DNA of 40,630 nucleotides, from positions 1 through 40,630 of the forward strand of contig UQKY01000015.1 of the NCBI GenBank assembly GCA_900541785.1, given 5' to 3'. Position numbers and translations under genes: made by a program. Each line of letters begins with the position of its first letter. Position 1 is the first letter of the stretch. Positions 23,197 through 31,577 of this stretch are shown here, one piece after another. The notes below the pieces were generated by a model that did no database searches, was not told the DNA's origin, and saw only the letters and a program-made list of their open reading frames with translations. Source of the DNA: an uncultured Collinsella sp. (GTDB lineage Bacteria; Actinomycetota; Coriobacteriia; Coriobacteriales; Coriobacteriaceae).

Positions 23197-25824
23197 CTAC
23201 TCGGCGTCGGGGACCTCGTAGGTGGCCGCCGGCGTGTTATCGCACACGACGGTAAAGCCGCCGTCCTTGTCGACATCGACCGTCACCTGATCGCCCTCGC
23301 GCACCGTGCCGTCGATGATGGCGGCGGCGATGGCGTCCACGACCTCGCGCTGGACCAGACGCTTGAGCGGACGGGCACCGAACACGGGGTCCAGGCCGCC
23401 CACGGCGAGCATCTGCTTGGCCGCCGGGGTGATGGCAAGCGTCATGCGCTCCTTGGCCAGGCGTGCGCGGACGTCGGCAAGCTGGATGTCGACGATCTTC
23501 TCAATCTGCGCCATGCCGAGCGGATGGAACACCACGATATCGTCGATACGGTTGAGGAACTCGGGGCGGAAGGTCTGAGCCATGGCGGCGTCGACCTGAT
23601 GGCGCATCTCCTCCTCGTCCTTACCGGACAGATCGGCGATGGCTTTGGAGCCCACGTTGGACGTCATGATGATAATCGTGTTCTTGAAGGACACCTGGCG
23701 ACCCTGGCCATCGGTCAGACGGCCGTCGTCGAGCACCTGCAACAGCACGTTAAAGACATCCGGATGAGCCTTCTCCATCTCGTCGAGCAAGATCACGGAG
23801 TACGGACGACGGCGCACGGCCTCGGTGAGCTGGCCGCCCTCGTCGTAACCCACGTATCCCGGGGGCGCACCGATCAGACGCTGGACGCTGAACTTCTCCA
23901 TGTACTCGGACATGTCGATACGCACGAGTGCGCGCTCGTCGTCGAACAGGCACTCAGCAAGCGCCTTGGCGAGCTCGGTCTTGCCCACGCCGGTGGGGCC
24001 CAGGAAGAAGAAGCTGCCGATGGGCTTGTCCGGATCGGAGAGACCCGCACGGCTGCGGCGCACGGCCGCGGCAACGGCGGAGACGGCCTCGTCCTGACCG
24101 ATGACGCGCTTATGCAGCTCGCCCTCCAGGCCCTTCAACTTGTCGAGCTCGCCCTGCATCATCTTGGAGACGGGCACGCCGGTCCAGGCGCTCACGACCT
24201 CGGCGATCTCATCGGAGGTCACCTGCTCGTTGAGGCCCTCGCCGTCCTGCTGCTTTTGTGCCTCGAGCGCGGCCTCGGAATCCTGAATCTGCTGCTGCAG
24301 GCCCGGAATCACGGAGTAGCGCAGCTCGGACGCACGGCCCAGGTCGCCGTTGCGCGTCGCGCGCTCCTCTTCGCTCTTGGCCTCGTCAAGCTGCCCCTTG
24401 AGCTCCTGCACGTGATCGATGGCGTTCTTCTGGTTGAGCCAGCCGGCCTTTTGCACGTTGAGCTTTTCCTGGACCTCGGCGATCTCCTGACGCAGGGCCT
24501 CCAGACGCTCCTTGGAGGCGTCATCGGTCTCCTTCATGAGCGCCTGCTCCTCGATCTGCAGCTGGGTGAGCTGACGCGTGGTGGCGTCGATCTCAACCGG
24601 CATGCTGTCGAGCTCCATGCGCAGGCGGCTTGCGGCCTCATCGACCAGGTCGATGGCCTTGTCGGGCAGGAAACGGTCGGCGATGTAGCGATCGGAGAGG
24701 TCGGCAGCCGCCACGAGCGCGCTATCGGTGATATGCACGCCGTGGAAGATCTCGTACTTCTCCTTGAGGCCACGCAGGATCGAGATGGTGTCCTCGACGG
24801 TAGGCTCGGAGACCATCACAGTCTGGAAACGACGCGCGAGCGCCGCGTCCTTCTCGATGTACTTGCGGTACTCGTCAAGCGTGGTCGCGCCGATCGCGTG
24901 CAGGTCGCCACGGGCAAGCGCCGGCTTCAGGATGTTGCCGGCGTCCATGGAGCCCTCGGTGGCACCCGCGCCCACGATGGTGTGGAGCTCATCGATGAAC
25001 AAGATGACCTTGCCCTCGGACTTCTGTACCTCCTTGAGCACGGCCTTCAAGCGGTCCTCGAACTCGCCGCGGTACTTGGCGCCGGCGACCAGCGCGCTCA
25101 TGTCGAGCTCGATGAGGTCGCGGTCGCGCAGCGTGCTCGGCACGTCGCCAGCCACGATACGCTGGGCGATGCCCTCGACGATGGCCGTCTTGCCGACGCC
25201 CGGCTCACCGATGAGCACGGGGTTGTTCTTGGTACGACGGGACAGAACCTGGATGGTGCGGCGAATCTCATCGGTACGGCCGATGACCGGGTCGAGCTTG
25301 CCGGCGCGGGCGAGGTCGCAGATGTTGCGACCGTACTGCTCCAGCGCCTCAAACTGCGTCTTGTCCTCGGCGGACGTCACGCGGTCATCGCCGCGCAGCT
25401 CCTCGTAGACTTGCTCGATGCGCTCCTTGGTGACGCCTGCGTCGCGCAGAACGCGGCCGGCCTCGCCCTTGTCCTCGGCAAGTGCCATCAGCAGATGCTC
25501 GGTCACCACAAAGCTGTCGCCCATCTTGGTGGCCTTCTTCTCGGCCTTTTCGATGACGCGGACGAGCTCGTTGGACAGGCCCATCTGCTGGCCCTCGCCC
25601 GAAACCTTGGGCGCGTGGTCGATGGCATCTTGCGTGGAGCGTGCGAGCTGAGCCGGGTCGGCACCAATGCGCTCTATGATCACGGAGATATTGCGCTCGC
25701 CGGCACCGAGCAGGGCGGACAGCAGGTGAATCGGCTCTACCGCGCCGGCCTGCGCGTCGGCAGCCGTGCTCATGGCGGTCTGCAGCGCCTCGCGCGACGT
25801 CATTGCTAGCTTATCGATTCTCAT
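23197..25824 (-). CDS. clpB: ATP-dependent disaggregase ClpB
   Basis: This 875-aa Hsp104/ClpB chaperone pulls proteins out of aggregates together with DnaK. It has an N-terminal Clp repeat domain (about 1-145), NBD1 with Walker A GEPGVGKT (206-213), the long coiled-coil middle domain that separates ClpB from ClpA/ClpC (about 400-530), and NBD2 with GPTGVGKT near 606-613. The length is as usual. There is no ClpP-binding loop to expect in this family. AGAGGTGA lies 6 nt before the ATG. About 90-116 bp upstream is a 27-bp block shared with the dnaK promoter, the probable HspR target, which fits joint heat-shock control. Confidence 0.98.
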   Translation of the reverse strand: MRIDKLAMTSREALQTAMSTAADAQAGAVEPIHLLSALLGAGERNISVIIERIGADPAQLARSTQDAIDHAPKVSGEGQQMGLSNELVRVIEKAEKKATKMGDSFVVTEHLLMALAEDKGEAGRVLRDAGVTKERIEQVYEELRGDDRVTSAEDKTQFEALEQYGRNICDLARAGKLDPVIGRTDEIRRTIQVLSRRTKNNPVLIGEPGVGKTAIVEGIAQRIVAGDVPSTLRDRDLIELDMSALVAGAKYRGEFEDRLKAVLKEVQKSEGKVILFIDELHTIVGAGATEGSMDAGNILKPALARGDLHAIGATTLDEYRKYIEKDAALARRFQTVMVSEPTVEDTISILRGLKEKYEIFHGVHITDSALVAAADLSDRYIADRFLPDKAIDLVDEAASRLRMELDSMPVEIDATTRQLTQLQIEEQALMKETDDASKERLEALRQEIAEVQEKLNVQKAGWLNQKNAIDHVQELKGQLDEAKSEEERATRNGDLGRASELRYSVIPGLQQQIQDSEAALEAQKQQDGEGLNEQVTSDEIAEVVSAWTGVPVSKMMQGELDKLKGLEGELHKRVIGQDEAVSAVAAAVRRSRAGLSDPDKPIGSFFFLGPTGVGKTELAKALAECLFDDERALVRIDMSEYMEKFSVQRLIGAPPGYVGYDEGGQLTEAVRRRPYSVILLDEMEKAHPDVFNVLLQVLDDGRLTDGQGRQVSFKNTIIIMTSNVGSKAIADLSGKDEEEMRHQVDAAMAQTFRPEFLNRIDDIVVFHPLGMAQIEKIVDIQLADVRARLAKERMTLAITPAAKQMLAVGGLDPVFGARPLKRLVQREVVDAIAAAIIDGTVREGDQVTVDVDKDGGFTVVCDNTPAATYEVPDAE

Positions 25825-25913
25825 GGAATCACCTCTCTTGGGGCGGCCGCCCTACGGGGCGGCTTCACGTTATTCGAGAAGTATTGTTGCCAGCTTTGCG
25901 CGATCTTATACAC

Positions 25914-25940
25914 AAATCTAAGTCTCTATATATAAGATTT
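25914..25940 (-). promoter_or_regulatory. Candidate HspR operator upstream of clpB
   Basis: On the minus strand it reads AAATCTTATAT-N5-GACTTAGATTT, identical in both 11-bp arms to the block upstream of dnaK. A TATAAG -10-like hexamer follows just downstream, so the block overlaps the promoter. No other similarity between the two upstream regions was noticed. Confidence 0.65.
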
Positions 25941-26002
25941 TCTGAGTGATTAAGAGATAGGGTACTGAGATGTCAGCCCGCCGCTGCCCAGGCGCACTAC
26001 CG

Positions 26003-26213
26003 TCTCGATCTGTAACATCTAGCAGCCATTTTTGATCCTAGATGTTACAGATCGAGATGAAATGCTCAGCGGCGCCCGTTTATCTAAATCTGTAACAACT
26101 ACTCGGCAAATAGGGCCCTATCTGTTACAGATTGAGACAAACAGAAGACACCCGAATCGAAAATCTAAATCTGTAACACCAGGCCCACTTTTAGCGGCCA
26201 AGATGTTACAGAT
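26003..26213. repeat. Cluster of three TCTGTAACA/TGTTACAGA hairpins
   Basis: Unit 1 has perfect 20-bp arms (26003-26022 and 26038-26057). Unit 2 has 11-bp arms (26087-26097 and 26123-26133). Unit 3 has 10-bp arms (26169-26178 and 26204-26213). The first two units with their spacer recur at 27963-28086 with roughly 85-90% identity by eye. The stretch is otherwise non-coding; an open frame over it on + is an artefact of the repeats. Confidence 0.85.
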
Positions 26214-26228
26214 CGAGACAAACCGAGA

Positions 26229-26263
26229 ACTACTACAAAGGGGACGGGTACCTTTGTGGTGGT
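26229..26263. repeat. Palindromic repeat ACCACCACAAAGG family, copy 1
   Basis: ACTACTACAAAGG (26229-26241) pairs with CCTTTGTGGTGGT (26251-26263), using G-T pairs. It lies at the 3' end of the exported-protein gene that stops at 26272. Confidence 0.85.
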
Positions 26264-26271
26264 TGCAGTCT

Positions 26272-26943
26272 CTATTTACTTGCCGAACCCGTGCTTCCCG
26301 ATTCGCCGCTCCAGGGCATCTCATCCTCGAAGAGCCATATACGGGCAGACCCACTATCGCGTGCAGTCTGCGGGTCGGGCAAGCAGGTCTGTTCATAGGC
26401 ATCTTGGATACACTGACCCATAAAATCGTTGAGCTCGGCCTGGTCGCCCTCCATGACATAGGCTGCATCGCCGGCCATGATGTAAATACCCGGACCCTCA
26501 TTGCCCTCGTAACCCGGATCGTACGAGACATCACATAACTTTGCGCCGTTTGCAGTGTCCAGCTCGATGGAAGAGTGGCATCCGCCAACCATGTCGTTCG
26601 CTTTTGCCCGATAGGACGCATATCCGTACCAACGCTTAAATGTTTTGCCCTTGAGTAGCTCGGACGCCCTATCGATCAGGCTTGTATCCGTGGTATAGCG
26701 CATGGCCCCAAGCTGAATACTCGGATAATTGCTAATACCCAGCACAGCCGGCTGCTCATCAAAATCAACGGTAATGGTCTCGGGCTTGTCGTCGCCGGTC
26801 AGAAGTTCGACAGATTGAGCCACAGGCTTGACCAACGGCTCCGTCACCGCAGCAGGTAGAAATGCCATACCGACAGCGCCCGCGCCAACCACAGCGATCG
26901 CAAGCGCCAAGACAATCAATCCAATACGGGCAGAACGGCTCAC
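26272..26943 (-). CDS. Small membrane-anchored or exported protein, function unknown
   Basis: A protein of about 223 aa begins with a short basic stretch (SRSAR) and one long hydrophobic helix (IGLIVLALAIAVVGAGAVGMAFL), so it is a signal anchor or signal peptide. The rest (about 30-220) would be outside the membrane and contains four Cys that could form disulphides. No family is recognised. The start is uncertain: a GTG at 26943 with GGGGTG upstream is chosen; another GTG five codons earlier with GAAGG is equally possible, and the frame is open to 26982. It is divergent from the gene at 27178, which has the same general design. Confidence 0.65.
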   Translation of the reverse strand: MSRSARIGLIVLALAIAVVGAGAVGMAFLPAAVTEPLVKPVAQSVELLTGDDKPETITVDFDEQPAVLGISNYPSIQLGAMRYTTDTSLIDRASELLKGKTFKRWYGYASYRAKANDMVGGCHSSIELDTANGAKLCDVSYDPGYEGNEGPGIYIMAGDAAYVMEGDQAELNDFMGQCIQDAYEQTCLPDPQTARDSGSARIWLFEDEMPWSGESGSTGSASK

Positions 26944-27032
26944 GGCAAAACACCCCACAATGCAAACCTTCGCCACCTGCACTAATGATACCGCCAGCTA
27001 ACACTATTACCAAAAGAAGCCGCGCGCTCCTC

Positions 27033-27067
27033 ACCACCACAAAGGGGACAGGCACCTTTGTGGTGGT
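27033..27067. repeat. Palindromic repeat ACCACCACAAAGG family, copy 2
   Basis: 13-bp perfect arms (27033-27045 and 27055-27067) and the loop GGACAGGCA, followed by TTTTCGAC. It lies between the two divergent exported-protein genes. The centre is the reverse complement of that in copy 4. Confidence 0.9.
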
Positions 27068-27177
27068 TTTCGACGCTAACGGTCGACCATCTCGCGCCAT
27101 GAGATTAAACTTGAATTGTTCTCTGAACATATCCATTTCTGCCTATCCTCAACAGATCTTTGTCTCGAGGAGCGCAT

Positions 27178-27846
27178 ATGAAGCCGTCTCATTCCACCGG
27201 CCGCAACGTCATCGCCATTCTCGCCATACCCATCGTGATGCTCTTCCTTATCGTCATCACGCCCTTTTCTTTTGGTATCGCCTCGCCCTTCGATCTTTGC
27301 GGGATGATCGACGCCGGCTCGCGTGCCACCTCGCTCTCCTTTGTCTGCCGTGGCGTGTTCTACGAATATGCAATTCCCACCGGAAGTTGGCAGTCCAAGT
27401 TACCGTTGCTCGGCAAGGTCGACGGATGCTCCCCCTATTTCTGCCTTGAACCTCAGGCGCTAAACTATCTGATCGACGACCAGCCACTCGACTCCATCAC
27501 CCTCGCCTACGACTACGCACCAAACACCGATGAGCGCCACATGAACCAAGTCCTCGACAAGCTGCTTGGACAGTGCGGGCTCACCGCGGAAGCCGGTCGA
27601 ACCATCTATAGCAACCGGAAATTAAAGCGAACAGAACTCCGCCGTGTCGGAAAAATCAAAGGGCGAAACGGGGCCGCCTACTGGGATGCCTGGGCAACAC
27701 GCGACAAGGGCGAATTCGGACACAGCACCTATATGGTCACTGTCTACACCAAAGACGGAATTAAGGACAATGTTGACGATTTCGCGTCATCCAAACTCGG
27801 CATCCCCAAAACAACCAAACCCGCCAACCCAGATGAAATCCTGTAG
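27178..27846 (+). CDS. Small membrane-anchored or exported protein, function unknown
   Basis: This 222-aa protein has an N-terminal hydrophobic helix (VIAILAIPIVMLFLIVITPFSF, about 9-30) after a short basic start, so it is anchored or secreted. The outer part has Cys residues around 42-110 and a basic stretch near 145-160 (NRKLKRTELRRVGKIKGR). No family is recognised. GAGGAG lies 6 nt before the ATG. It is divergent from, and of the same size and topology as, the gene at 26272-26943. By eye the sequences are not clearly homologous, though both sit in a repeat-bracketed island. Confidence 0.75.
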   Translation: MKPSHSTGRNVIAILAIPIVMLFLIVITPFSFGIASPFDLCGMIDAGSRATSLSFVCRGVFYEYAIPTGSWQSKLPLLGKVDGCSPYFCLEPQALNYLIDDQPLDSITLAYDYAPNTDERHMNQVLDKLLGQCGLTAEAGRTIYSNRKLKRTELRRVGKIKGRNGAAYWDAWATRDKGEFGHSTYMVTVYTKDGIKDNVDDFASSKLGIPKTTKPANPDEIL

Positions 27847-27903
27847 AGACGCTCATTAGAATGTCGTTCAGCGAGCACGGCAGCATCGAGCTCGCCCCAC
27901 CAC

Positions 27904-27934
27904 CACCACGAAAGGGACAGGCCCCTTTGTGGTG
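27904..27934. repeat. Palindromic repeat ACCACCACAAAGG family, copy 3
   Basis: CACCACGAAAGGG (27904-27916) pairs with CCCTTTGTGGTG (27923-27934), a diverged copy directly after the gene ending at 27846. Confidence 0.8.
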
Positions 27935-27962
27935 ATCTTCGGCCCCGGCGTTCACCATCTCA

Positions 27963-28086
27963 ATCTGTAACATCTAGCGGCCGTTTTTGGGTCCAGATGT
28001 TACGGATCGAGATGAATTGTTCAGCGGTGCCCGTTTATCTAGATTTGTAACAACTACTCGGCAAATAAGGGCCTACCTGTTACAGA
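27963..28086. repeat. Second copy of the TCTGTAACA hairpin pair
   Basis: Two hairpins (27963-28007 and 28043-28086) with their spacer repeat 26008-26131 in direct orientation. Arm changes (TTACGGAT, ATTTGTAACA) weaken the stems slightly. Together the two copies frame the two exported-protein genes. Confidence 0.85.
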
Positions 28087-28102
28087 ACGAGACAAACCGC
28101 GG

Positions 28103-28137
28103 ACCACCACAAAGGTGCCTGTCCCCTTTGTGGTGGT
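28103..28137. repeat. Palindromic repeat ACCACCACAAAGG family, copy 4
   Basis: 13-bp perfect arms (28103-28115 and 28125-28137), followed by TTTTCGAC as in copy 2, but with the centre inverted (TGCCTGTCC). Confidence 0.9.
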
Positions 28138-28141
28138 TTTC

Positions 28142-28175
28142 GACAAAAAGAAGCCGCCCCATTAACAGAGGCGGC
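28142..28175 (-). terminator. Terminator downstream of the hydratase gene
   Basis: GCCGCC/GGCGGC stem (28153-28158 with 28170-28175), followed on the minus strand by TTCTTTTTG. It lies about 140 bp after the hydratase stop. Confidence 0.7.
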
Positions 28176-28230
28176 ATCAAGCAAGTCTATTTATTAGCGT
28201 CCCTCAAGACCCAACGAGAACGTCGCGGTA

Positions 28231-28302
28231 GCCCCGGACACACCTTTCCCTCGGGCGACCCTCGCGAAGCGCGTGAGCCCGAGGGAAAGGTGTGTCCGGG
28301 GC
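28231..28302. repeat. Perfect inverted repeat with 26-bp arms
   Basis: Arms 28231-28256 and 28277-28302 are exactly complementary around a 20-nt centre. It lies 11 bp after the hydratase stop codon. It has no T tract of its own, so it may be a mobile palindrome or an mRNA 3'-end protector rather than a terminator. Confidence 0.88.
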
Positions 28303-28313
28303 GTACAGCAACG

Positions 28314-30614
28314 TTACTCGGCGGCGGCCTTGAACTTGTTGTAGTTGATCAGGCAGCCGGCCTTGACGATGGCACGCTCCTCTGCCGTCATATCGGCAAC
28401 ATAGAGCTCAATCTGCTCAACCGTGCCGTCGGCGCGCACAACGTAGGCGGCGATGTTCTTCAGGTCGCCGTCGAGCGCAGCGCGGATACCCGGCACAAAG
28501 ACGTAGTCGCCCACCTCAAAGTTGGGCTCGGCCTCCATCTGGAAGGGCACCATGCCCCAGTTCATCACGTTGGAGCGATAGCGCTTGGTGGCGTACTCGT
28601 GGACGATGTTGGCCAGGCCGCCAATTACGCGCTGGCAGCTCGCAGCCTGCTCGCGGGCAGAACCGTCACCGGGCTTCTTGGCATAGAGCATGGAGCCGTA
28701 CTCGGTCGCCTTGGCATCGGCAGCGACACCCGCGCCGGCCAGCGCCTCAAACACGCCCGCAAGCTCGACATCGAGTGCCGCCAGGTTGCCTGCGGCCTCG
28801 CCGGCAACGCGGCGCTTCTCCACGGCGTCGACCTCCTTGGAACGGCCCACGTAGGCCGGGTCGCGGCGGCTGAGCGTAAACTCGGCCAGGCCCAGCGGGT
28901 TGGAGCGGAAGGAACTCGTCTCGCCCGAAGGAATAAGCTCGTCAGTCGTGGTGACCGGGTCCATGATCTTGGAGCACACCTTGAGCAGGATATCGTCGCC
29001 GAGAGGCTCCATCGCGGGCCACGGCTTGATGTTGGGACCCTCGACCAGCTCGTCGGCAGGCTCTGCCTTGCCAAAGCCCCAGTACACGCGCTTTTTGTAC
29101 GGCGCGTCGTCAAAGGTGTACTCGCAGGCCTCGTCCCAAGTCTCCTCAGGCAGATCGGTCGCCGGCGTCAGGACGCCGCCGTTGGCAGCCGTCGCCGCAA
29201 TGGAGCGGGCGTCCATCAGGGCCACCGCGCTCAACTGGCCATTGCCCGGCTTGGAGCCCTCGCGGTTGGGGAAGTTGCGCGTGGTGTGGCGGATCGAAAG
29301 GCCGTTGTTGGCAGGCGTGTCGCCGGCGCCAAAGCACGGGCCGCAGAATGCCGTACGCACGATTGCGCCGGCCTCCATAAGGTCGTAGATATAGCCACGG
29401 CGCGTAAGTTCGAGCGCCACGGGCTGGCTCGTGGGGTAGACCGACAGCGAGAACTCGCCGCAGCCGGTGTTGGCGCCCCTGAGCACGCGGGCAGCCTGGA
29501 CCACGGAGTCGTAGTTGCCGCCCGAGCAGCCGGCGATAACGCCCTGTTGCACGTGCAGCTTGCCGTCGACGATCTTGTCGAGCAGGCTAAAGTGCGTCTT
29601 GCCCTCGCCAATCTTAGCGGCCTCGAGCTCCACCTCATGCAGGATGTCCTCGAGGTTCTCGTTGAGCTCGTCGATCTCAAAGCCGTTGGAAGGATGGAAC
29701 GGCAGCGCGATCATGGGCTTGATGCTCGACAGATCGACCTCGACGCAGCCGTCGTAGTAGGCAACATCGGCGGGCTTGAGCTCGCGGTAGTCGTCGCCGC
29801 GGCCGTGCATGGTCAGAAACGTGTGCGTGTCCTCGTCGGTGGCCCAGATGCTCGACAGGCAGGTGGTCTCGGTGGTCATGACATCGACGCCGTTACGGTA
29901 GTCGGTCGTCATGCTCGCGATGCCGGGGCCCACAAACTCCATGACCTTGTTCTTGACGTAGCCCTTGGCAAAGACGGCGCGGATGATGGCGAGCGCCACG
30001 TCGTGCGGGCCGACGCCGGGGCGCGGGGCGCCCGTGAGGTAGATGGCGACAACGCCGGGATAGGCGACGTCGTAGGTGTCACGCAGCAGCTGCTTGGCCA
30101 ACTCGCCGCCGCCCTCACCCACGGCCATGGTGCCCAAGGCGCCGTAGCGGGTGTGCGAGTCGGAGCCCAAGATCATCTTGCCGCAACCGGCGAAGTTCTC
30201 ACGCATAAAGGAATGGATGACGGCGATGTGCGGCGGGACGAAGATGCCGCCGTACTTCTTGGCCGCTGAAAGGCCAAAGACGTGGTCGTCCTCGTTGATG
30301 GTGCCGCCCACGGCGCACAGCGAGTTATGGCAGTTGGTGAGCACGTAGGGCAGTGGGAACTGTTCCATGCCCGAGGCGCGCGCCGTCTGGATGATGCCGA
30401 CAAAGGTGATGTCGTGGCTCGCCATGGCATCGAAGCGAATCTTGAGCGCCTCGGGGTTGCCGGACGTATTGTGTGCTTGGAGGATCGAATACGCGATGGT
30501 GCCACGCTTGGCATCCTCGGGTGTCTGCGTAATACCGCGCTCGGCAGCCTCGGCCGCAGGCACAATCTCGCTGCCGCCGCGCAGGTAGATGCCGTCCTCG
30601 TACAGCTTAACCAT
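28314..30614 (-). CDS. Aconitase-family hydratase (YbhJ-like)
   Basis: This 766-aa protein of the aconitase superfamily hydrates or isomerises a carboxylic acid using a [4Fe-4S] cluster. Cluster ligands appear as a Cys near 362 (GVIAGCSGG) and the C-x2-C pair near 423-426 (FCGPCFGAGDTP), the canonical spacing. The swivel domain fills the C-terminal fifth. The substrate motif GSDSHTRYGALG is present. The length and start (MVKLYEDGIYLRGG) fit the 'hydratase' branch that includes E. coli YbhJ better than AcnA or AcnB, so citrate may not be its substrate. The ATG at 30614 has GGGAG 5-6 nt upstream; the open frame runs to 30716. Confidence 0.88.
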   Translation of the reverse strand: MVKLYEDGIYLRGGSEIVPAAEAAERGITQTPEDAKRGTIAYSILQAHNTSGNPEALKIRFDAMASHDITFVGIIQTARASGMEQFPLPYVLTNCHNSLCAVGGTINEDDHVFGLSAAKKYGGIFVPPHIAVIHSFMRENFAGCGKMILGSDSHTRYGALGTMAVGEGGGELAKQLLRDTYDVAYPGVVAIYLTGAPRPGVGPHDVALAIIRAVFAKGYVKNKVMEFVGPGIASMTTDYRNGVDVMTTETTCLSSIWATDEDTHTFLTMHGRGDDYRELKPADVAYYDGCVEVDLSSIKPMIALPFHPSNGFEIDELNENLEDILHEVELEAAKIGEGKTHFSLLDKIVDGKLHVQQGVIAGCSGGNYDSVVQAARVLRGANTGCGEFSLSVYPTSQPVALELTRRGYIYDLMEAGAIVRTAFCGPCFGAGDTPANNGLSIRHTTRNFPNREGSKPGNGQLSAVALMDARSIAATAANGGVLTPATDLPEETWDEACEYTFDDAPYKKRVYWGFGKAEPADELVEGPNIKPWPAMEPLGDDILLKVCSKIMDPVTTTDELIPSGETSSFRSNPLGLAEFTLSRRDPAYVGRSKEVDAVEKRRVAGEAAGNLAALDVELAGVFEALAGAGVAADAKATEYGSMLYAKKPGDGSAREQAASCQRVIGGLANIVHEYATKRYRSNVMNWGMVPFQMEAEPNFEVGDYVFVPGIRAALDGDLKNIAAYVVRADGTVEQIELYVADMTAEERAIVKAGCLINYNKFKAAAE

Positions 30615-30796
30615 ACTGTCTCCCACTCTGCCCGAAAGGCTCGGGCGCATAGCATACATTCGTTCAATATCGTGCCATAGAACGGTTGCGAGTGGGTTAC
30701 GAATCTGCACGTTCACTTTATCTCGGTAAAGTAAAGGACGAGCCCGGCGAGGGCCGGCAGATTTGGTGTAAGGGTGTCCCTTCGACTAGTCATTTA

Positions 30797-30958
30797 AGAA
30801 CGTCCCCAATGACTACATCCCGCATCCGGAGCAAGGCAACGCCGCAGGTAGAGGACGGACAGCGAGCGGGCCGTATTTCCAAAGTGAGGAACGTCCCCAA
30901 GTGCCGCATCCGGGCCATGGCAACGCCGATATTTTGGCGCGGACAGCGAAAGCCCGCC
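30797..30958. repeat. Two diverged direct repeats of about 74 bp
   Basis: Unit A (about 30797-30870) and unit B (about 30886-30958) share GAACGTCCCCAA, CCGCATCCGG, GGCAACGCCG and GGACAGCGA in the same order. The stretch between the hydratase start (30614) and hspR stop (31089) holds no gene that I can support. Confidence 0.7.
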
Positions 30959-31047
30959 AGAGCGAGCAAGGTGCCTTGAAACGAGGCGGCATTGATCTTC
31001 TGATCATGCCGCCGAAGTTGAAAGGCAGATTGCCGCTCTGGCGGGCT
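30951..31047. repeat. 97-bp nested inverted repeat
   Basis: Outer arms AGCCCGCCAGAGCG (30951-30964) and complement (31034-31047) enclose TGCCTT/AAGGCA and an inner GGCGGCAT/ATGCCGCC hairpin (30985-31013). It lies just downstream of hspR and could be a mobile palindrome. Confidence 0.75.
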
Positions 31048-31061
31048 TGCAGCGTCAACTG

Positions 31062-31089
31062 GTTACGCGGGTTGGTAAACCCGCGTAAC
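31062..31089 (-). terminator. Hairpin at the end of the dnaK operon
   Basis: 12-bp perfect stem (31062-31073 with 31078-31089), beginning inside the hspR stop codon region. There is no clear T tract, so it may act with Rho or protect the 3' end. Confidence 0.55.
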
Positions 31090-31505
31090 TACAAATCCCC
31101 GCCGGCGCCCAAAAGCTTGCGCATGACTTGCTCGGGGTTGACTGAGCCGTCGCGCGGGGCCAGGGCGGTGATCTTCTTCTGCATCTTGTACTCGTGCAGC
31201 TCGTCCTCGAGCTGGCGTACGCGGGCGCGGAGCTTCTCGTTCTCGTGCTCGCGCTCCTCGGCACGCTCCTTCATATCGAGGATGCGCACCACGCCGGCAA
31301 GGTTGATACCCTCGTCGGTCAGCTGGTTGATGAGTTCCAGACGCTCGATATCGGCACGCGAATACAGACGCGTGTTACCGCCCGAGCGCTGAGGATTCAC
31401 CAGGCCCTTGGACTCGTAGACGCGCAGAGTCTGCGGGTGCATGCCGGTCAGCTCGGCCGCCACGCTGATCATGTACAGCGGTTTGTTCCTATTGTCCTCG
31501 GCCAT
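31089..31505 (-). CDS. hspR: Heat-shock repressor HspR (MerR family)
   Basis: This 138-aa MerR-type regulator has the winged HTH motif at about 11-55 (MISVAAELTGMHPQTLRVYESKGL ... GGNTRLYS), followed by the IERLELINQLTDEGINLAGV helix and a coiled coil (about 80-112). It is the last gene of dnaK-grpE-dnaJ-hspR, the same order as in Streptomyces, where HspR with DnaK as co-repressor silences the operon and clpB. This supports HspR rather than a general MerR. AAAGGGG/AGG precedes the ATG. Targets in this window are inferred at 25914 and 35499. Confidence 0.93.
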   Translation of the reverse strand: MAEDNRNKPLYMISVAAELTGMHPQTLRVYESKGLVNPQRSGGNTRLYSRADIERLELINQLTDEGINLAGVVRILDMKERAEEREHENEKLRARVRQLEDELHEYKMQKKITALAPRDGSVNPEQVMRKLLGAGGDL

Positions 31506-31577
31506 GCTACCTGACCCCTTTCCGTCTCGTTATCGTCCATCATAAGCCCGCGGGCGCGGGCGTGCGCCACGACCGCC

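Noticed and set aside
23185..25809. 874-aa open frame on the + strand opposite clpB
   Set aside because: It is a mirror frame of clpB with no domain and no ribosome site.
26003..28137. Repeat clusters considered as a CRISPR array
   Set aside because: Units are inverted-repeat pairs with irregular spacing and only two to four copies; there are no uniform spacers and no cas genes.
27987..30269. 760-aa open frame on the + strand opposite the hydratase
   Set aside because: It is antisense to a gene with conserved cluster cysteines and starts inside palindromic repeats.
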